Source: Caballeronia zhejiangensis
GTDB lineage: Bacteria > Pseudomonadota > Gammaproteobacteria > Burkholderiales > Burkholderiaceae
Assembly: GCF_000698575.1 (NCBI RefSeq)
Contig: NZ_JFHD01000002.1
Coordinates: 186,001-250,000, forward strand
Reading direction: 5' to 3'
Length of the DNA stretch: 64,000 nucleotides
Both the position numbers and the translations under genes were made by a program. Shown here in pieces: positions 44,178 to 53,148 of this stretch (within the stretch, counting starts at the first letter, position 1; each line of letters opens with the position of its first letter). The notes under the pieces are model-generated. The model saw only the letters and a list, made by a program, of their open reading frames with translations. It was not told where the DNA came from and ran no database searches.

Positions 44178-44828
44178 ATGCAATCACAACGCTCCGCTGC
44201 CACCGACAAGACACGCACGCAGCAAGGAAACGCGAAGAAAGGCTCCTGGATCAGCGGCCGCTGGATGCTTTTGCTGCTCGCGCTCGTGTGCGCAGCGCCG
44301 GTGATCGCGTCGTATCTGATGTACTACGTGTTCAAGCCCGCGGGCGGCACATCGAGCTACGGCACGCTGATCGATCCGCAGCGCCCGATTCCGGCGCGGC
44401 TCGTCGTCACCGATGAAAAAGGGCAGACCCTGCCGTTCAAGTCGCTCGAAGGCAAATGGCTGATGATCACCGTCAACGGCAGCGACTGCGACGAGCAATG
44501 CGCGACGCGCCTCTATTTCATGCGGCAAGTGCGCGTGTTGCAGAACGCCGAGCGCGAGCGCGTCGTGAACGTGTGGCTGCGCACCGATGACAAGCCGGTC
44601 GCCGACGTCATCAAGTCCGCGTATCCGCAGCCGGACACGCGCATGCTCGTCGCCGACGAGAAGGCGATCGCGGCGTGGCTGCCGGTGAATGACGGCACAA
44701 AGCTCACGGATCACATCTTTCTCGTCGATCCGAACGGCAATCTGATGATGCGCTTCCCGAAAAATCCCGATCCGAAGAAGATCAACGGGGATGTGGCAAA
44801 GCTCCTGAAGTGGTCGCGCATCGGCTAA
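44178..44828 (+). CDS. Membrane-anchored SCO-like thioredoxin-fold protein
   Basis: A 216-residue protein with one N-terminal helix (about 29-50, WMLLLLALVCAAPVIASYLM) and a periplasmic thioredoxin-like domain. It carries C-x3-C in NGSDCDEQCATRLY and a later His in LTDHIFLVDPNG, the same layout as the copper site of SCO proteins (C-x3-C plus His), though overall similarity to classical SCO is low. Together with the clear SCO gene at 46897 it makes two candidate copper/thiol assembly factors in one cluster. Homologues are usually annotated as hypothetical. Confidence 0.75.
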   Translation: MQSQRSAATDKTRTQQGNAKKGSWISGRWMLLLLALVCAAPVIASYLMYYVFKPAGGTSSYGTLIDPQRPIPARLVVTDEKGQTLPFKSLEGKWLMITVNGSDCDEQCATRLYFMRQVRVLQNAERERVVNVWLRTDDKPVADVIKSAYPQPDTRMLVADEKAIAAWLPVNDGTKLTDHIFLVDPNGNLMMRFPKNPDPKKINGDVAKLLKWSRIG

Positions 44829-44860
44829 AGCGCGGCTAATACGCGGTTTGAAGGTTAAAC

Positions 44861-45985
44861 ATGAGTTATGTATTGCAACTGGGCCTGATCGGCATCTGCA
44901 TCGCGCTGCTGCCGCTCTCGTACGTATGGGTGAAGGCCGATGACGACAAGTTCAGGAAACTCGTCTGGCTGACCACTTTCCTGACGCTCGATCTCATCAT
45001 GTTCGGCGGCTTCACGCGTCTGACCGATTCCGGCCTCGGCTGCCCGGACTGGCCCGGCTGCTACGGGACGTCGTCGCCGTTCATCGCCCATGCGCAGATT
45101 TCAGCCGCGTATCAGGCGATGCCGACCGGTCCCGTCAGCATGGTGAAGGCGTGGATCGAGATGCTGCATCGCTATTTCGCGATGGCGATCGGCGTGCTCA
45201 TCATCGCGCAGGTGATCATCGCGTGGACGGCGCGCATCAAGAAGCGTCCGCTGCACGTGTCGCCGTGGTGGCCGACGGGCATTCTGCTGCTTATCCTGCT
45301 GCAAGGCGCGTTCGGCGCGTGGACCGTCACACTGAAGCTGCAACCGGTGATCGTCACGACGCACCTGCTGCTCGGACTCGCGCTGCTCGGCGTGCTCGGC
45401 TGGCTGGCGGCGCGCATGACGCCGATTCCATCGCTCGACTCGGTTTCGAATGCCGCCGCCGCGCGCTGGATGCCGGCCGCGGCATTCGGCTTGCTGGTGC
45501 TCGTCGTGCAGATCGCGCTCGGCGGCTGGGTCAGCACGAATTACGCGGTGCTCGCGTGCACGGACTTTCCGCTGTGCAACGGCCAGTGGGTTCCGCCAAT
45601 GAATTTTGAGCACGGCTTTCATCTCTGGCGCGCGCTCGGCATGACCGGCGACGGTGACGTGATCTCGCAGGACGCGTTGGTGGCGATTCACTGGACGCAT
45701 CGCACGTTCGCGGTCGTCGTCGTGATTTATCTGCTGTGGCTCGCGCTGAGACTGCGACGTTTCGAATCGCTGCGAAAGCCCGCAAACGGCGTATTGTTGA
45801 TGATCGTCCTTCAGTTCCTGACGGGCATGTCGAACATCGTGCTGCAGTGGCCGTTGCCGGTCGCGGTGGCGCACAACGGCGGAGCCGCGATCCTGTTGCT
45901 GCTACTCGTTATGCTAAACTTTCGAATCTCTTCCAGCCGTCCCGGCCGCGCCGCAGTTCCCGCGCGCGACGTCGTTTCAGCGTGA
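44861..45985 (+). CDS. ctaA: Heme A synthase
   Basis: Converts heme O to heme A by oxidising the C8 methyl group. The 374-residue, eight-helix protein shows GGFTRLTDSGLGCPDWPGCYG in the first periplasmic loop (split motif with paired Cys), EMLHRYFAM with a heme His, VTTHLLLGLALLG, GGWVSTNYAVLACTDFPLCNG and IHWTHRTFAVV. It lies 32 bp after the SCO-like gene and 9 bp before ctaB. Confidence 0.95.
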   Translation: MSYVLQLGLIGICIALLPLSYVWVKADDDKFRKLVWLTTFLTLDLIMFGGFTRLTDSGLGCPDWPGCYGTSSPFIAHAQISAAYQAMPTGPVSMVKAWIEMLHRYFAMAIGVLIIAQVIIAWTARIKKRPLHVSPWWPTGILLLILLQGAFGAWTVTLKLQPVIVTTHLLLGLALLGVLGWLAARMTPIPSLDSVSNAAAARWMPAAAFGLLVLVVQIALGGWVSTNYAVLACTDFPLCNGQWVPPMNFEHGFHLWRALGMTGDGDVISQDALVAIHWTHRTFAVVVVIYLLWLALRLRRFESLRKPANGVLLMIVLQFLTGMSNIVLQWPLPVAVAHNGGAAILLLLLVMLNFRISSSRPGRAAVPARDVVSA

Positions 45986-45994
45986 CTCCACATC

Positions 45995-46900
45995 ATGGAT
46001 AGCACGACACTCAACTCCCCACTCGGCAGCCGCGCATCGCAGTATCTCGCGCTGACCAAGCCGCGCGTCACGCAGCTCGCCGTTTTCTGTGCCGTCATCG
46101 GCATGTTTCTGTCCACGCCCGGCATGGTGCCGTGGGACAAGCTGATCGGCGGCGCCGTCGGCATCTGGTTGCTGGCCGGCGCGGCATTTGCAATCAATTG
46201 TCTCGTCGAGCAAAAAGTCGATGCAAAAATGCGCCGCACCGCGTGGCGACCGTCCGCGCGCGGCCAGATCACGTCCACGCAGATTTTGACGTTCTCCGCG
46301 TTGCTCGGCGGCATCGGCATGTGGACGCTCTACACGTTCACCAATCCGCTTACGATGTGGCTCACCATTGCCACGTTCGTCGGCTACGCGGTCATCTACA
46401 CGCTGCTGCTCAAGCCTTACACGCCGCAGAACATCGTGATCGGCGGTGCGTCGGGCGCAATGCCGCCGGCGCTCGGCTGGGCCGCGGTCACGGGACACGT
46501 GCCCGGCGACGCATGGATTCTCGTGCTGATCATCTTCGTGTGGACGCCGCCGCATTTCTGGGCGCTCGCGCTGTATCGCCGCAAGGATTACGAGAACGCC
46601 GGCCTGCCGATGTTGCCGATCACCCACGGCGAGAAGTACACGCTGCTCAACATCTTCCTCTACACGCTCGTGCTGTTCGCCGTGACGCTGATGCCGTATA
46701 TCTCCGGCATGAGCGGCGTCGTGTATCTGGCGAGCGCGATCGCCCTCGGCGCGGGTTTCATCGGCTACGCGTGGAAGATGTATCGCGACTATTCCGATGC
46801 GCTCGCGCGCAAGACCTTCCGCTATTCGATCGTGTACCTGTCGCTGCTGTTCGGCGCGCTGCTCGTCGATCACTACGTGCGTACGGTGATCGGCGCATGA
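45995..46900 (+). CDS. ctaB: Heme O synthase (protoheme IX farnesyltransferase)
   Basis: Adds a farnesyl group to heme B. The 301-residue UbiA-family membrane protein has [20 protein letters not shown], the Asp-rich motif in [39 protein letters not shown] and [21 protein letters not shown]. It overlaps the following SCO gene by 4 bp (ATGA at 46897). Confidence 0.96.
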   Translation: MDSTTLNSPLGSRASQYLALTKPRVTQLAVFCAVIGMFLSTPGMVPWDKLIGGAVGIWLLAGAAFAINCLVEQKVDAKMRRTAWRPSARGQITSTQILTFSALLGGIGMWTLYTFTNPLTMWLTIATFVGYAVIYTLLLKPYTPQNIVIGGASGAMPPALGWAAVTGHVPGDAWILVLIIFVWTPPHFWALALYRRKDYENAGLPMLPITHGEKYTLLNIFLYTLVLFAVTLMPYISGMSGVVYLASAIALGAGFIGYAWKMYRDYSDALARKTFRYSIVYLSLLFGALLVDHYVRTVIGA

Positions 46901-47487
46901 CGGCCATTCTTCGTCGCATCTTCGCGCTGCTGTTTTTCGCGGCGCTGCTTTCGGCGTGCGAGAAAGCCCCGGATTTCAAGAATCTCGACATCACCGGGAA
47001 CAAGCAATTCGGCAGCGATTTCGCCTTGCCCGATACGCACGGCAAGACGCGCACGCTCGCGGACTTCAAGGGCAAGGCCGTGGTGCTGTTCTTCGGCTAT
47101 ACGCATTGCCCCGACGTGTGCCCGACGACGCTCGCCGAGCTCTCCCAAGCGATGCAGCAACTCGGCGACAAAGCGAAAGACGTGCAGGTGCTGATGGTCA
47201 CCGTCGACCCGGCGCGCGACACGCCCGATCTGCTCGGTCAGTACGTGGCGGCGTTCAACTCGTCGTATGTCGGTCTGCGGCCCGCCGACGATGCGCAACT
47301 CGCGAAGCTCGCCAAGGACTTCCGCGTCTACTATGCGAAGTCGCAGGGCAAGACGCCCGACGACTACACGATGGATCACACCGCCGCGAGCTACGTGTTC
47401 GACAAGGACGGCAAGCTGCGTCTCTTCGCGCGCGACGGGCAGGGCGTCGAGCCGTGGGTTCACGACCTGAAAATCTTGATCGACTGA
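46897..47487 (+). CDS. SCO1/SenC copper chaperone lipoprotein
   Basis: Copper chaperone for the CuA site of subunit II. The 196-residue product has a lipoprotein signal with LLSAC near residue 23, a thioredoxin-like domain with the copper pair C-x3-C in [16 protein letters not shown], and the ligand His in [14 protein letters not shown]. It overlaps ctaB by 4 bp and closes the oxidase cluster, followed directly by a strong terminator. Confidence 0.95.
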   Translation: MTAILRRIFALLFFAALLSACEKAPDFKNLDITGNKQFGSDFALPDTHGKTRTLADFKGKAVVLFFGYTHCPDVCPTTLAELSQAMQQLGDKAKDVQVLMVTVDPARDTPDLLGQYVAAFNSSYVGLRPADDAQLAKLAKDFRVYYAKSQGKTPDDYTMDHTAASYVFDKDGKLRLFARDGQGVEPWVHDLKILID

Positions 47488-47493
47488 TCGCGA

Positions 47494-47522
47494 AAGTGGC
47501 CCGAACGGGCCACTTCTTTTTT
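47494..47522. terminator. Rho-independent terminator after the SCO gene
   Basis: AAGTGGCCCG (47494-47503) pairs with CGGGCCACTT (47506-47515), followed by CTTTTTT. It also sits at the 3' end of the convergent YciI gene, so it may work for both. Confidence 0.9.
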
Positions 47523-47821
47523 CAGCCGTCCAGCGACGGCTCAGGCAGATTCAGACCCGGCGCGAGCCGCGTCGCCTTGAATTCGATGATGTCGTAGTGC
47601 GCGAGCCCTTGCTGCGCGAACGGATCTTCCGCGACGATCGCATCTAGCCGATCGCGCTCGATGCCTGACGCCACGATGACGCCGCCATCCCGCGGCACCT
47701 TCGGTCCCGCCATCACGAAGACGCCCGCCGCGAAATAGCGCTCGAGATAGGCGCGATGCGCGTCGAGCGCGTCGTCGATCTCGGCAAGCGCGCCTGTGTA
47801 GCGAAGATTGATGACGTACAT
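47522..47821 (-). CDS. YciI-family protein
   Basis: A 99-residue dimeric alpha/beta-barrel protein of the YCII family: YVINLRYTGALAEIDDALDAHRAYLERYFAAGVFVMAGP with the conserved His (in DAHRAYL) and the Asp in EDPFAQQGLAHYDIIEF. Relatives include dehydrochlorinase-like enzymes and stand-alone domains without a known substrate. ATG 47821 begins the conserved strand; the frame stays open upstream to 47953. Confidence 0.88.
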   Translation of the reverse strand: MYVINLRYTGALAEIDDALDAHRAYLERYFAAGVFVMAGPKVPRDGGVIVASGIERDRLDAIVAEDPFAQQGLAHYDIIEFKATRLAPGLNLPEPSLDG

Positions 47822-48022
47822 GGTGAGATGCGCCTCCGGCTCGCGAGATTTGTGATGTTCTGTTGTTGATTCTAGCCGTACCCCGTGGCAGCGGATATTC
47901 ACATGAGCAATCTGTATTTCACGTCGCACCAATGCTGTGCGAACATCCGTCACCCGGTCTGATCATCGATCGGAGACGAATCAGGCAATCCAGCAAGCAC
48001 GCATCATCGAAACAGGAACACC

Positions 48023-48835
48023 ATGCAGCGCAGAAATTTGCTTAAAGCCATTACCGCAGTCGCGGCCTCCGCCGCGTTGTTCACGAGCCTCGCCGCTCAC
48101 GCCGACGACAAGGTGATCAAGGTCGGCACCATCAGCGGCCCGGACGCGCAAATCTGGCAAGTCGTGCAGAAGGTCGCGAAGCGCGAAGGGCTCAACGTGA
48201 AAGTGATCGAGTTCAACGACTACGTGCAGCCGAACGCAGCGCTCGACGCCGGCGATCTCGACGCAAACAGTTTCCAGCATCAGCCGTATCTCGACAGTCA
48301 GATCAAGCAGCGCGGCTACAAGATCGTCAACGCAGGGCTGACGTATATCTCGCCGCTCGGGGTCTATTCGAAGAAACTGAAGTCGCTCAAGGATCTGCAG
48401 CAAGGCGCGAAGGTCGCGGTGCCAAACGATCCGTCGAACGAGAATCGCGCGCTGTTGCTGCTGCAAGCGCAAGGCGTCATCAAGCTGAAGGCGGGCGCGG
48501 GCGCGAACGGCAACAACGCGACGGCGCTCGACGTGGCGGAGAATCCGAAGAAGATCAAGCTCGTCGAACTCGACGCCGCGCAATTGCCGCGCACGCTCGC
48601 CGACGTCGATGCCGCCGCGATCAACACGAACTTCGCGCTTGCCGCGGGCCTGCAGCCGACGAAGGACGCAATCGCGCTCGAAGACGTGCATAGCCCGTAC
48701 GCGAACCTGATCGCGGTGCGCGCGAAGGACAAGGATCAGCCGTGGGTGAAGAAGCTGGTTGCGGCTTACCAGTCGGAAGATGTCCGCCAGTTCCTGAAGA
48801 GCGAGTTCAAAGGCTCGGTCGTGCCTTCGTTCTGA
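48023..48835 (+). CDS. MetQ/NlpA-family ABC transporter substrate-binding protein
   Basis: Periplasmic binding protein, 270 residues, similar to methionine-binding MetQ. A signal peptide (about 1-27, cleavage after AHA) has no lipobox cysteine. Conserved parts are KVGTISGPDAQIW, DYVQPNAALDAGDLDANSFQHQPYLD and VAVPNDPSNENRALLLLQAQG. No metN or metI gene is adjacent, so it is an orphan here and the ligand is not certain; methionine or a related compound is likely from the family. A strong hairpin ends the gene. Confidence 0.88.
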   Translation: MQRRNLLKAITAVAASAALFTSLAAHADDKVIKVGTISGPDAQIWQVVQKVAKREGLNVKVIEFNDYVQPNAALDAGDLDANSFQHQPYLDSQIKQRGYKIVNAGLTYISPLGVYSKKLKSLKDLQQGAKVAVPNDPSNENRALLLLQAQGVIKLKAGAGANGNNATALDVAENPKKIKLVELDAAQLPRTLADVDAAAINTNFALAAGLQPTKDAIALEDVHSPYANLIAVRAKDKDQPWVKKLVAAYQSEDVRQFLKSEFKGSVVPSF

Positions 48836-48855
48836 ATGTCATCGCTTGAGTTTCG

Positions 48856-48884
48856 AAACGGCGTCCTGCGGGACGCCGTTTTCC
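48856..48884. terminator. Bidirectional hairpin after the MetQ-like gene
   Basis: AAACGGCGTCC (48856-48866) pairs with GGACGCCGTTT (48871-48881) around TGCG, then TT. It separates the convergent MetQ-like and MarR-GNAT genes. Confidence 0.85.
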
Positions 48885-48893
48885 TTGGCGCAA

Positions 48894-49820
48894 TCAGTCG
48901 ACGCAAATCTGCTGCAACTGCCGCTGCCAAAGAATGCCCGTGCTCCCCTCCTGCACCGGCGTGAAACCGGTTCGCATGAAGAGTCCGCAGAAATCTTCGT
49001 AGGGCTCGTCCAGCCGGCAGATCACCTGTTCGTAGCGAGCGCCGTGCGCGAAGTTCGTGCACGCCGCGACGAGCCGCTCGCCGAGTCCGCGACGCCGCGC
49101 GCCCGGTTCGACGAACAACATGTCGATGCGTGCGCGGCTTTCGGAGTCCGCAGTAAGTATCGCGGCACCGACGCGCGTCGCGTTGTTCTGCTCCGCCACC
49201 CAACACGCGATGCGCGGGGTGTTCGCCTGCATCTCCGCGAGAAAGTTCGCGACCATGTTCGCCGCCCATGCCTCGCTGACCAGCTTCGGCCGCTCGCCGC
49301 TATATAGATGCGCCTGGCGCTCGATCATCCAGCCGAAGTCTCCGGCGCGCGGGCCGCGCAGTCGCGTTTCTCCTTCGGCGTTCGGCGGCGAGAGCAGACG
49401 CTCGACGTCCGCCATTGCCGTGCAGAGCTGATCGATTTCGGCAGCGGTCAGCCGCTTGAGCAGCGCGGCGGCCTCGGCCGATACGTGCAGATCGATCTCA
49501 TCGACCTGGGCTTTCGCTTCGGGCGTGATATGAAGCAGATGCGCTCTGCCGTCCGATTCGTTCTTTCGCCGTACCACGAGGCCGTTCTTCTGGAAATTGT
49601 TGATCAGGCGACTGAGATAGCCCGTATCAAGTCCAAGGTTGCGCGATAAATCGGCCGCCGTGGCAGCCCGGTCCTGCGCCAACTCATGCAGGATGCGAAC
49701 TTCAGTTAACGAAAAGCAGCTTTTATGGAGCCGCTCGTGGAGTGCGCCGGTATGGCGTGCATAAAAACGGTTGAAACGGCGCACCGCTTCGACGGCCCGG
49801 CTCGGATCGGAACTGCCCAT
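48894..49820 (-). CDS. MarR-type regulator fused to a GNAT acetyltransferase
   Basis: A 308-residue two-domain protein. Residues 1-145 are a MarR winged helix (SLTEVRILHELAQDRAATAADLSRNLGLDTGYLSRLINNF, wing RRKNESDGRAHLLHIT); residues about 155-308 are a GNAT fold with the acetyl-CoA loop VEPGARRRGLGERLV and the end FMRTGFTPVQEGSTGILWQR. ATG 49820 is used; the frame is open further upstream. A perfect inverted repeat at 49846-49868 lies just upstream and is a likely self-binding operator. The acetyl acceptor is unknown. Confidence 0.9.
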   Translation of the reverse strand: MGSSDPSRAVEAVRRFNRFYARHTGALHERLHKSCFSLTEVRILHELAQDRAATAADLSRNLGLDTGYLSRLINNFQKNGLVVRRKNESDGRAHLLHITPEAKAQVDEIDLHVSAEAAALLKRLTAAEIDQLCTAMADVERLLSPPNAEGETRLRGPRAGDFGWMIERQAHLYSGERPKLVSEAWAANMVANFLAEMQANTPRIACWVAEQNNATRVGAAILTADSESRARIDMLFVEPGARRRGLGERLVAACTNFAHGARYEQVICRLDEPYEDFCGLFMRTGFTPVQEGSTGILWQRQLQQICVD

Positions 49821-49845
49821 CGCTCTAGTCTCTCGTTTTGTTGAA

Positions 49846-49868
49846 ATTAATTGTGAATCCGAATTAAT
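49846..49868. promoter_or_regulatory. Perfect inverted repeat, candidate MarR operator
   Basis: ATTAATT (49846-49852), 9 bp, AATTAAT (49862-49868). It lies 26-48 bp before the MarR-GNAT start codon. MarR proteins commonly bind such palindromes in their own promoters. Confidence 0.65.
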
Positions 49869-50078
49869 ACATGCATTGTGCCAAAGAAGAACGACCGTGC
49901 GAATACGAAAATGCCCGAAAAATGGGTTATCAGGCAATTAAGGAACCAATTCGGCAAGTGGACTACGTGTACGGGTAAGTCCCAATAGCAGACATGTTCC
50001 GAATCGAGCCGCTAAACATTTTTTAACTCATTGATTTAGCGAGAAATTTGACGTTCGTCCTGAGACGCCGCTTTAGCG

Positions 50079-50106
50079 TTGACTGGTATTATGTTGGTTA
50101 TATAAT
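50079..50106 (+). promoter_or_regulatory. Sigma-70 promoter of the nag locus regulator
   Basis: TTGACT (50079-50084), 16 bp, TATAAT (50101-50106), 30 bp before the GntR-family ATG. Both hexamers are close to consensus. Confidence 0.8.
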
Positions 50107-50135
50107 GGGCTCCACTTTTGAGGTGAGAGCTTTCG

Positions 50136-50870
50136 ATGGAGCATCGCTGGCAGGACCTGACACCCGACGCGCGGAGCGACACGCCGCTCTATCTTCAGTT
50201 GGCGTCGCGCCTCGCCACGGCGATCCACGCGGGCAACTGGTCGGCTGGCGAGGCGCTGCCGTCCGAGCGCACGTTGTCGGAAGGTGTGGGCGTGTCGCGG
50301 ATCACCGCGAGAAAGGCCATCGCGCTGCTGGTCGAGCAAGGTCTGATCCGGCGCGTACGAGGCGCGGGCAGTTTCATCACGCCGCGCGTCGAAGATCCGC
50401 TTTCCCGTCTCACCGGTTTCACGCGAAAGATGGAGCAGCGCGGCTTCACGCCCGATTCGATCTGGCTAGAACGCGGACTGCGCGCAGCGAATCGCGATGA
50501 AACCGTGCGCCTCGGTCTGGCGCCGGGCGCGGCTGTTGCAAGCCTGAAGCGGTTGCGGCGCGCGGACGGCATCGTGATGGCGGTCGAGCATTCAACGTTG
50601 CCGGTCGCCGCGGTGCCCGATCCACTCGCGATCGGCGCTTCGCTCTACCGGTATCTGGAGGCGCGCGGGCTGTCGGTGGTGCGTGCGTTGCAGCACTTTC
50701 GCGCGGTGAACGCCGGCGCGGAGATCGCGCGGCTCATGGGCGTCGCGCCGCGTGCAGCGCTGCTCGTGATCACGCGCATCGGCTATTCGGCGGATCAACG
50801 CGCGATCGAATTGACGGACACCTACTGTCGCGACGACTACTACGACTTCGTCGCGGAACTGCATCGATAA
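50136..50870 (+). CDS. GntR/HutC-family regulator of N-acetylglucosamine genes
   Basis: A 244-residue regulator with an N-terminal GntR winged helix (PLYLQLASRLATAIHAGNW, LPSERTLSEGVGVSRITARKAIALL) and a C-terminal UTRA ligand domain (YRYLEARGLSVVRALQHF, LVITRIGYSADQRAIELTDTYCR). UTRA-type regulators such as NagR/DasR respond to GlcNAc-6-phosphate or glucosamine-6-phosphate. It heads the nag gene run, so control of that locus is the natural inference. ATG 50136 follows GAGGTGAGAG. Confidence 0.9.
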   Translation: MEHRWQDLTPDARSDTPLYLQLASRLATAIHAGNWSAGEALPSERTLSEGVGVSRITARKAIALLVEQGLIRRVRGAGSFITPRVEDPLSRLTGFTRKMEQRGFTPDSIWLERGLRAANRDETVRLGLAPGAAVASLKRLRRADGIVMAVEHSTLPVAAVPDPLAIGASLYRYLEARGLSVVRALQHFRAVNAGAEIARLMGVAPRAALLVITRIGYSADQRAIELTDTYCRDDYYDFVAELHR

Positions 50871-51032
50871 GCGTCGGCACAGACGCGCTTAATCCGGACG
50901 CATCAAGAGAGCAAACAGAGAACGAGAGGACCCAAGGACGCCGTTCGCTTCTTTCGCGACGAAAGCCTGCTCGCAGCACGGCGCGGACGGCACTGAACCT
51001 CATCCATGCATCGCGTACTTCCAGAGAAATTC

Positions 51033-52136
51033 ATGCTGAAAGGAAACATACTCACGACCGATGGCTGGATCCACGGCACGGTCCGCTTCGAGAACGGCCG
51101 CGTGACGGCGCTCGAAGGACATATCGCCGATCCGCTCGCCAACGACGCGCCCTACATCCTGCCGGGCTTTATCGATCTGCACGTTCACGGCGGCGGCGGG
51201 CGCGACATCATGGAAGGCGGCGACGCGGCGGACACCGTTGCCCGCCAGCACGCGCAGCACGGCACGACGAGCCTGCTCGCCACCACGATGACCGCGCCGC
51301 GCGACGAACTCATGAGCGTCGTCGCGGGTCTCGGCGAACAGGCCAAACACCGCGCGGCGGGCGGCGCGCGCATGCTCGGCGTGCACCTGGAAGGTCCGTA
51401 CATCAATCCCGGCAAGCTCGGCGCGCAGCCGGACGCGGCCGCCGTCGCGGTGCGCGACGAAGTGCTGAAGTATCTCGATCTCGCGCCGATCCGCGTCGTC
51501 ACGATCGCGCCGGAAATCTCCGGTCATCTCGACATTATTTCGGACCTCGCGGCGCGCGGCGTGCGTGTGCAGCTCGGCCATTCGCTCGGCACATACGACG
51601 ACGCCGTGAACGCGCTCAAGCACGGCGCGCGCGGCTTCACGCATCTGTTCAACGCAATGTCGCCGCTGCATCACCGTGACCCGGGCATGGTCGGCGCGGC
51701 GCTCGCGCATGCCGAATACGCGGAACTGATTCCTGATCTGCTGCACGTTCATCCGGGCGCGATTCGGGCCGCGATGCGCGCGATTCCGCGTCTCTACGTC
51801 GTGACCGACAGCACCTCGGCGGCCGGTATGCCCGACGGCGAATATCGCCTCGGCAGCCAGCACGTCACCAAATGCATGGGCGGTGTGCGCCTCGCGGACG
51901 GCACGCTCGCCGGCAGCACCCTGACGATGGATCAGGCGCTGCGCAATCTCGTCTCGCTAGGCATTCCGCTCGCGGACGTCTCGAATCGCCTGTCGCGTTT
52001 CCCCGCCGACTATCTCGGACTCGAAGACCGCGGCCGCATCGCGCGCGGCGCTTGGGCCGATCTCGTCGTGCTCGACCGGGAGCACGCGCTGACCGCCACG
52101 TACGTCGAAGGAGAATCAATTGTCGAATATGCTTAA
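51033..52136 (+). CDS. nagA: N-acetylglucosamine-6-phosphate deacetylase
   Basis: Removes the acetyl group from GlcNAc-6-phosphate. The 367-residue amidohydrolase has GFIDLHVHGGGGRD, HLEGPYINPGKLGAQ, QLGHSLGTYDDAVNAL with metal and substrate ligands, THLFNAMSPLHHRDPG and the catalytic Asp in VVTDSTSAAGM. ATG 51033 matches the usual start (LKGNILTTDG); ATG 51006 in frame has no ribosome binding site. The 162 bp before it contain no clear second promoter. Its stop overlaps the next gene's start region. Confidence 0.94.
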   Translation: MLKGNILTTDGWIHGTVRFENGRVTALEGHIADPLANDAPYILPGFIDLHVHGGGGRDIMEGGDAADTVARQHAQHGTTSLLATTMTAPRDELMSVVAGLGEQAKHRAAGGARMLGVHLEGPYINPGKLGAQPDAAAVAVRDEVLKYLDLAPIRVVTIAPEISGHLDIISDLAARGVRVQLGHSLGTYDDAVNALKHGARGFTHLFNAMSPLHHRDPGMVGAALAHAEYAELIPDLLHVHPGAIRAAMRAIPRLYVVTDSTSAAGMPDGEYRLGSQHVTKCMGGVRLADGTLAGSTLTMDQALRNLVSLGIPLADVSNRLSRFPADYLGLEDRGRIARGAWADLVVLDREHALTATYVEGESIVEYA

Positions 52137-53136
52137 TGAGGCGCTCGAGTCCGCCGACGTCGTCGCGGCCCAGCTCGCCGATACCTCGCGCATCGAAGAA
52201 CTCGCGGAAAAGCTCAAGGAACAGCCGCGCAATGTCGCGCTCACGGTCGCGCGTGGCAGTTCCGACCACGCCGCCAGTTATTTCGCAAGCCTGACGATGA
52301 GCCGCATCGGCGTGCCGGTCGCATCGCTGCCGATGTCCGTCGCGACGTTGCAGCAGGCGCCGCTGCGTGTCTCGGGCCAACTGGCCGTCGCGTTCTCGCA
52401 GTCGGGCAAGAGCCCCGATCTCGTCGGCACCATGCAGGCGCTGCGCGACGCGGGGGCGTTCACCGTCGCGGCCGTCAACGTCTCCGGTTCGCCGCTCGAA
52501 AGCGCGTGCGAATACTTCCTGCCGCTGCTCGCCGGTCCCGAACTGTCGGTTGCCGCGACCAAGAGCTATATCGCGATGCTGTCGCTTTCCGCGATCGTGA
52601 TCGCGCACGTTCAGCGCGACGTCGAATTGCTGAAGGCGCTCGATTCGCTGCCCGAGAAGCTGCGCGCCGCCGGCAAGCTCGACTGGACGCGCGCCGTCGA
52701 CGAACTGAAGAGCGTCGATCGCATGATCGTGATCGGGCGCGGCCTCGGCCTCGCCATCGCGCAGGAAGCCGCGCTCAAGCTGAAGGAAACGTCGGGCATT
52801 CAGGCCGAAGCGTTTTCCAGCGCAGAAGTGCGTCACGGTCCGATGGAGATCATCGACCGCGACTATCCGCTGCTCGTGTTCGCGCCGCGCGGGCCGGAGC
52901 AGGCGGGTCTCATCCAGCTTGCCGCCGATATGCGTGCCCGCGGCGCGCGCGTGCTGCTCGCAGCCCCAGCCGACGTCGCCGAAGCGGAACTGCCGCTCGT
53001 CGCCACGGACCATCCTGCGCTCGATCCGATCGCCGCGATTCTTTCGTTCTACGTGATGGCCGCGGGTCTGGCCGCCGCGCGCGGGCGCAATCCCGACGCG
53101 CCGCGCCACCTGAACAAGGTCACCGAAACCCATTGA
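52120..53136 (+). CDS. SIS-domain glucosamine-6-phosphate deaminase (NagB-II/GlmS-like)
   Basis: A 338-residue protein with two SIS domains, like the C-terminal half of GlmS, without the glutaminase domain: RGSSDHAASYFASLTMSRIG, AFSQSGKSPDLVGTMQ, AATKSYIAMLSLSAI, GRGLGLAIAQEAALKLKETS and AEVRHGPMEI. In nag clusters without a classical NagB, such proteins deaminate glucosamine-6-phosphate to fructose-6-phosphate. TTG 52120 was chosen because AAGGAG at 52108-52113 fits it; ATG 52129 would be 15 nt away. It overlaps nagA by 17 bp. Confidence 0.85.
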   Translation: MSNMLNEALESADVVAAQLADTSRIEELAEKLKEQPRNVALTVARGSSDHAASYFASLTMSRIGVPVASLPMSVATLQQAPLRVSGQLAVAFSQSGKSPDLVGTMQALRDAGAFTVAAVNVSGSPLESACEYFLPLLAGPELSVAATKSYIAMLSLSAIVIAHVQRDVELLKALDSLPEKLRAAGKLDWTRAVDELKSVDRMIVIGRGLGLAIAQEAALKLKETSGIQAEAFSSAEVRHGPMEIIDRDYPLLVFAPRGPEQAGLIQLAADMRARGARVLLAAPADVAEAELPLVATDHPALDPIAAILSFYVMAAGLAAARGRNPDAPRHLNKVTETH

Positions 53137-53148
53137 GTGAGATAGCCG

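Larger units (their letters stand above)
49821..50135. other. Divergent regulatory region between the MarR-GNAT and GntR genes
   Basis: 315 bp, AT-richer than its surroundings, with no gene. It holds the inverted repeat 49846-49868 next to the MarR-GNAT start, a second inverted repeat CGCTAAA (50010-50016) with TTTAGCG (50035-50041), and the GntR promoter 50079-50106. Confidence 0.6.
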
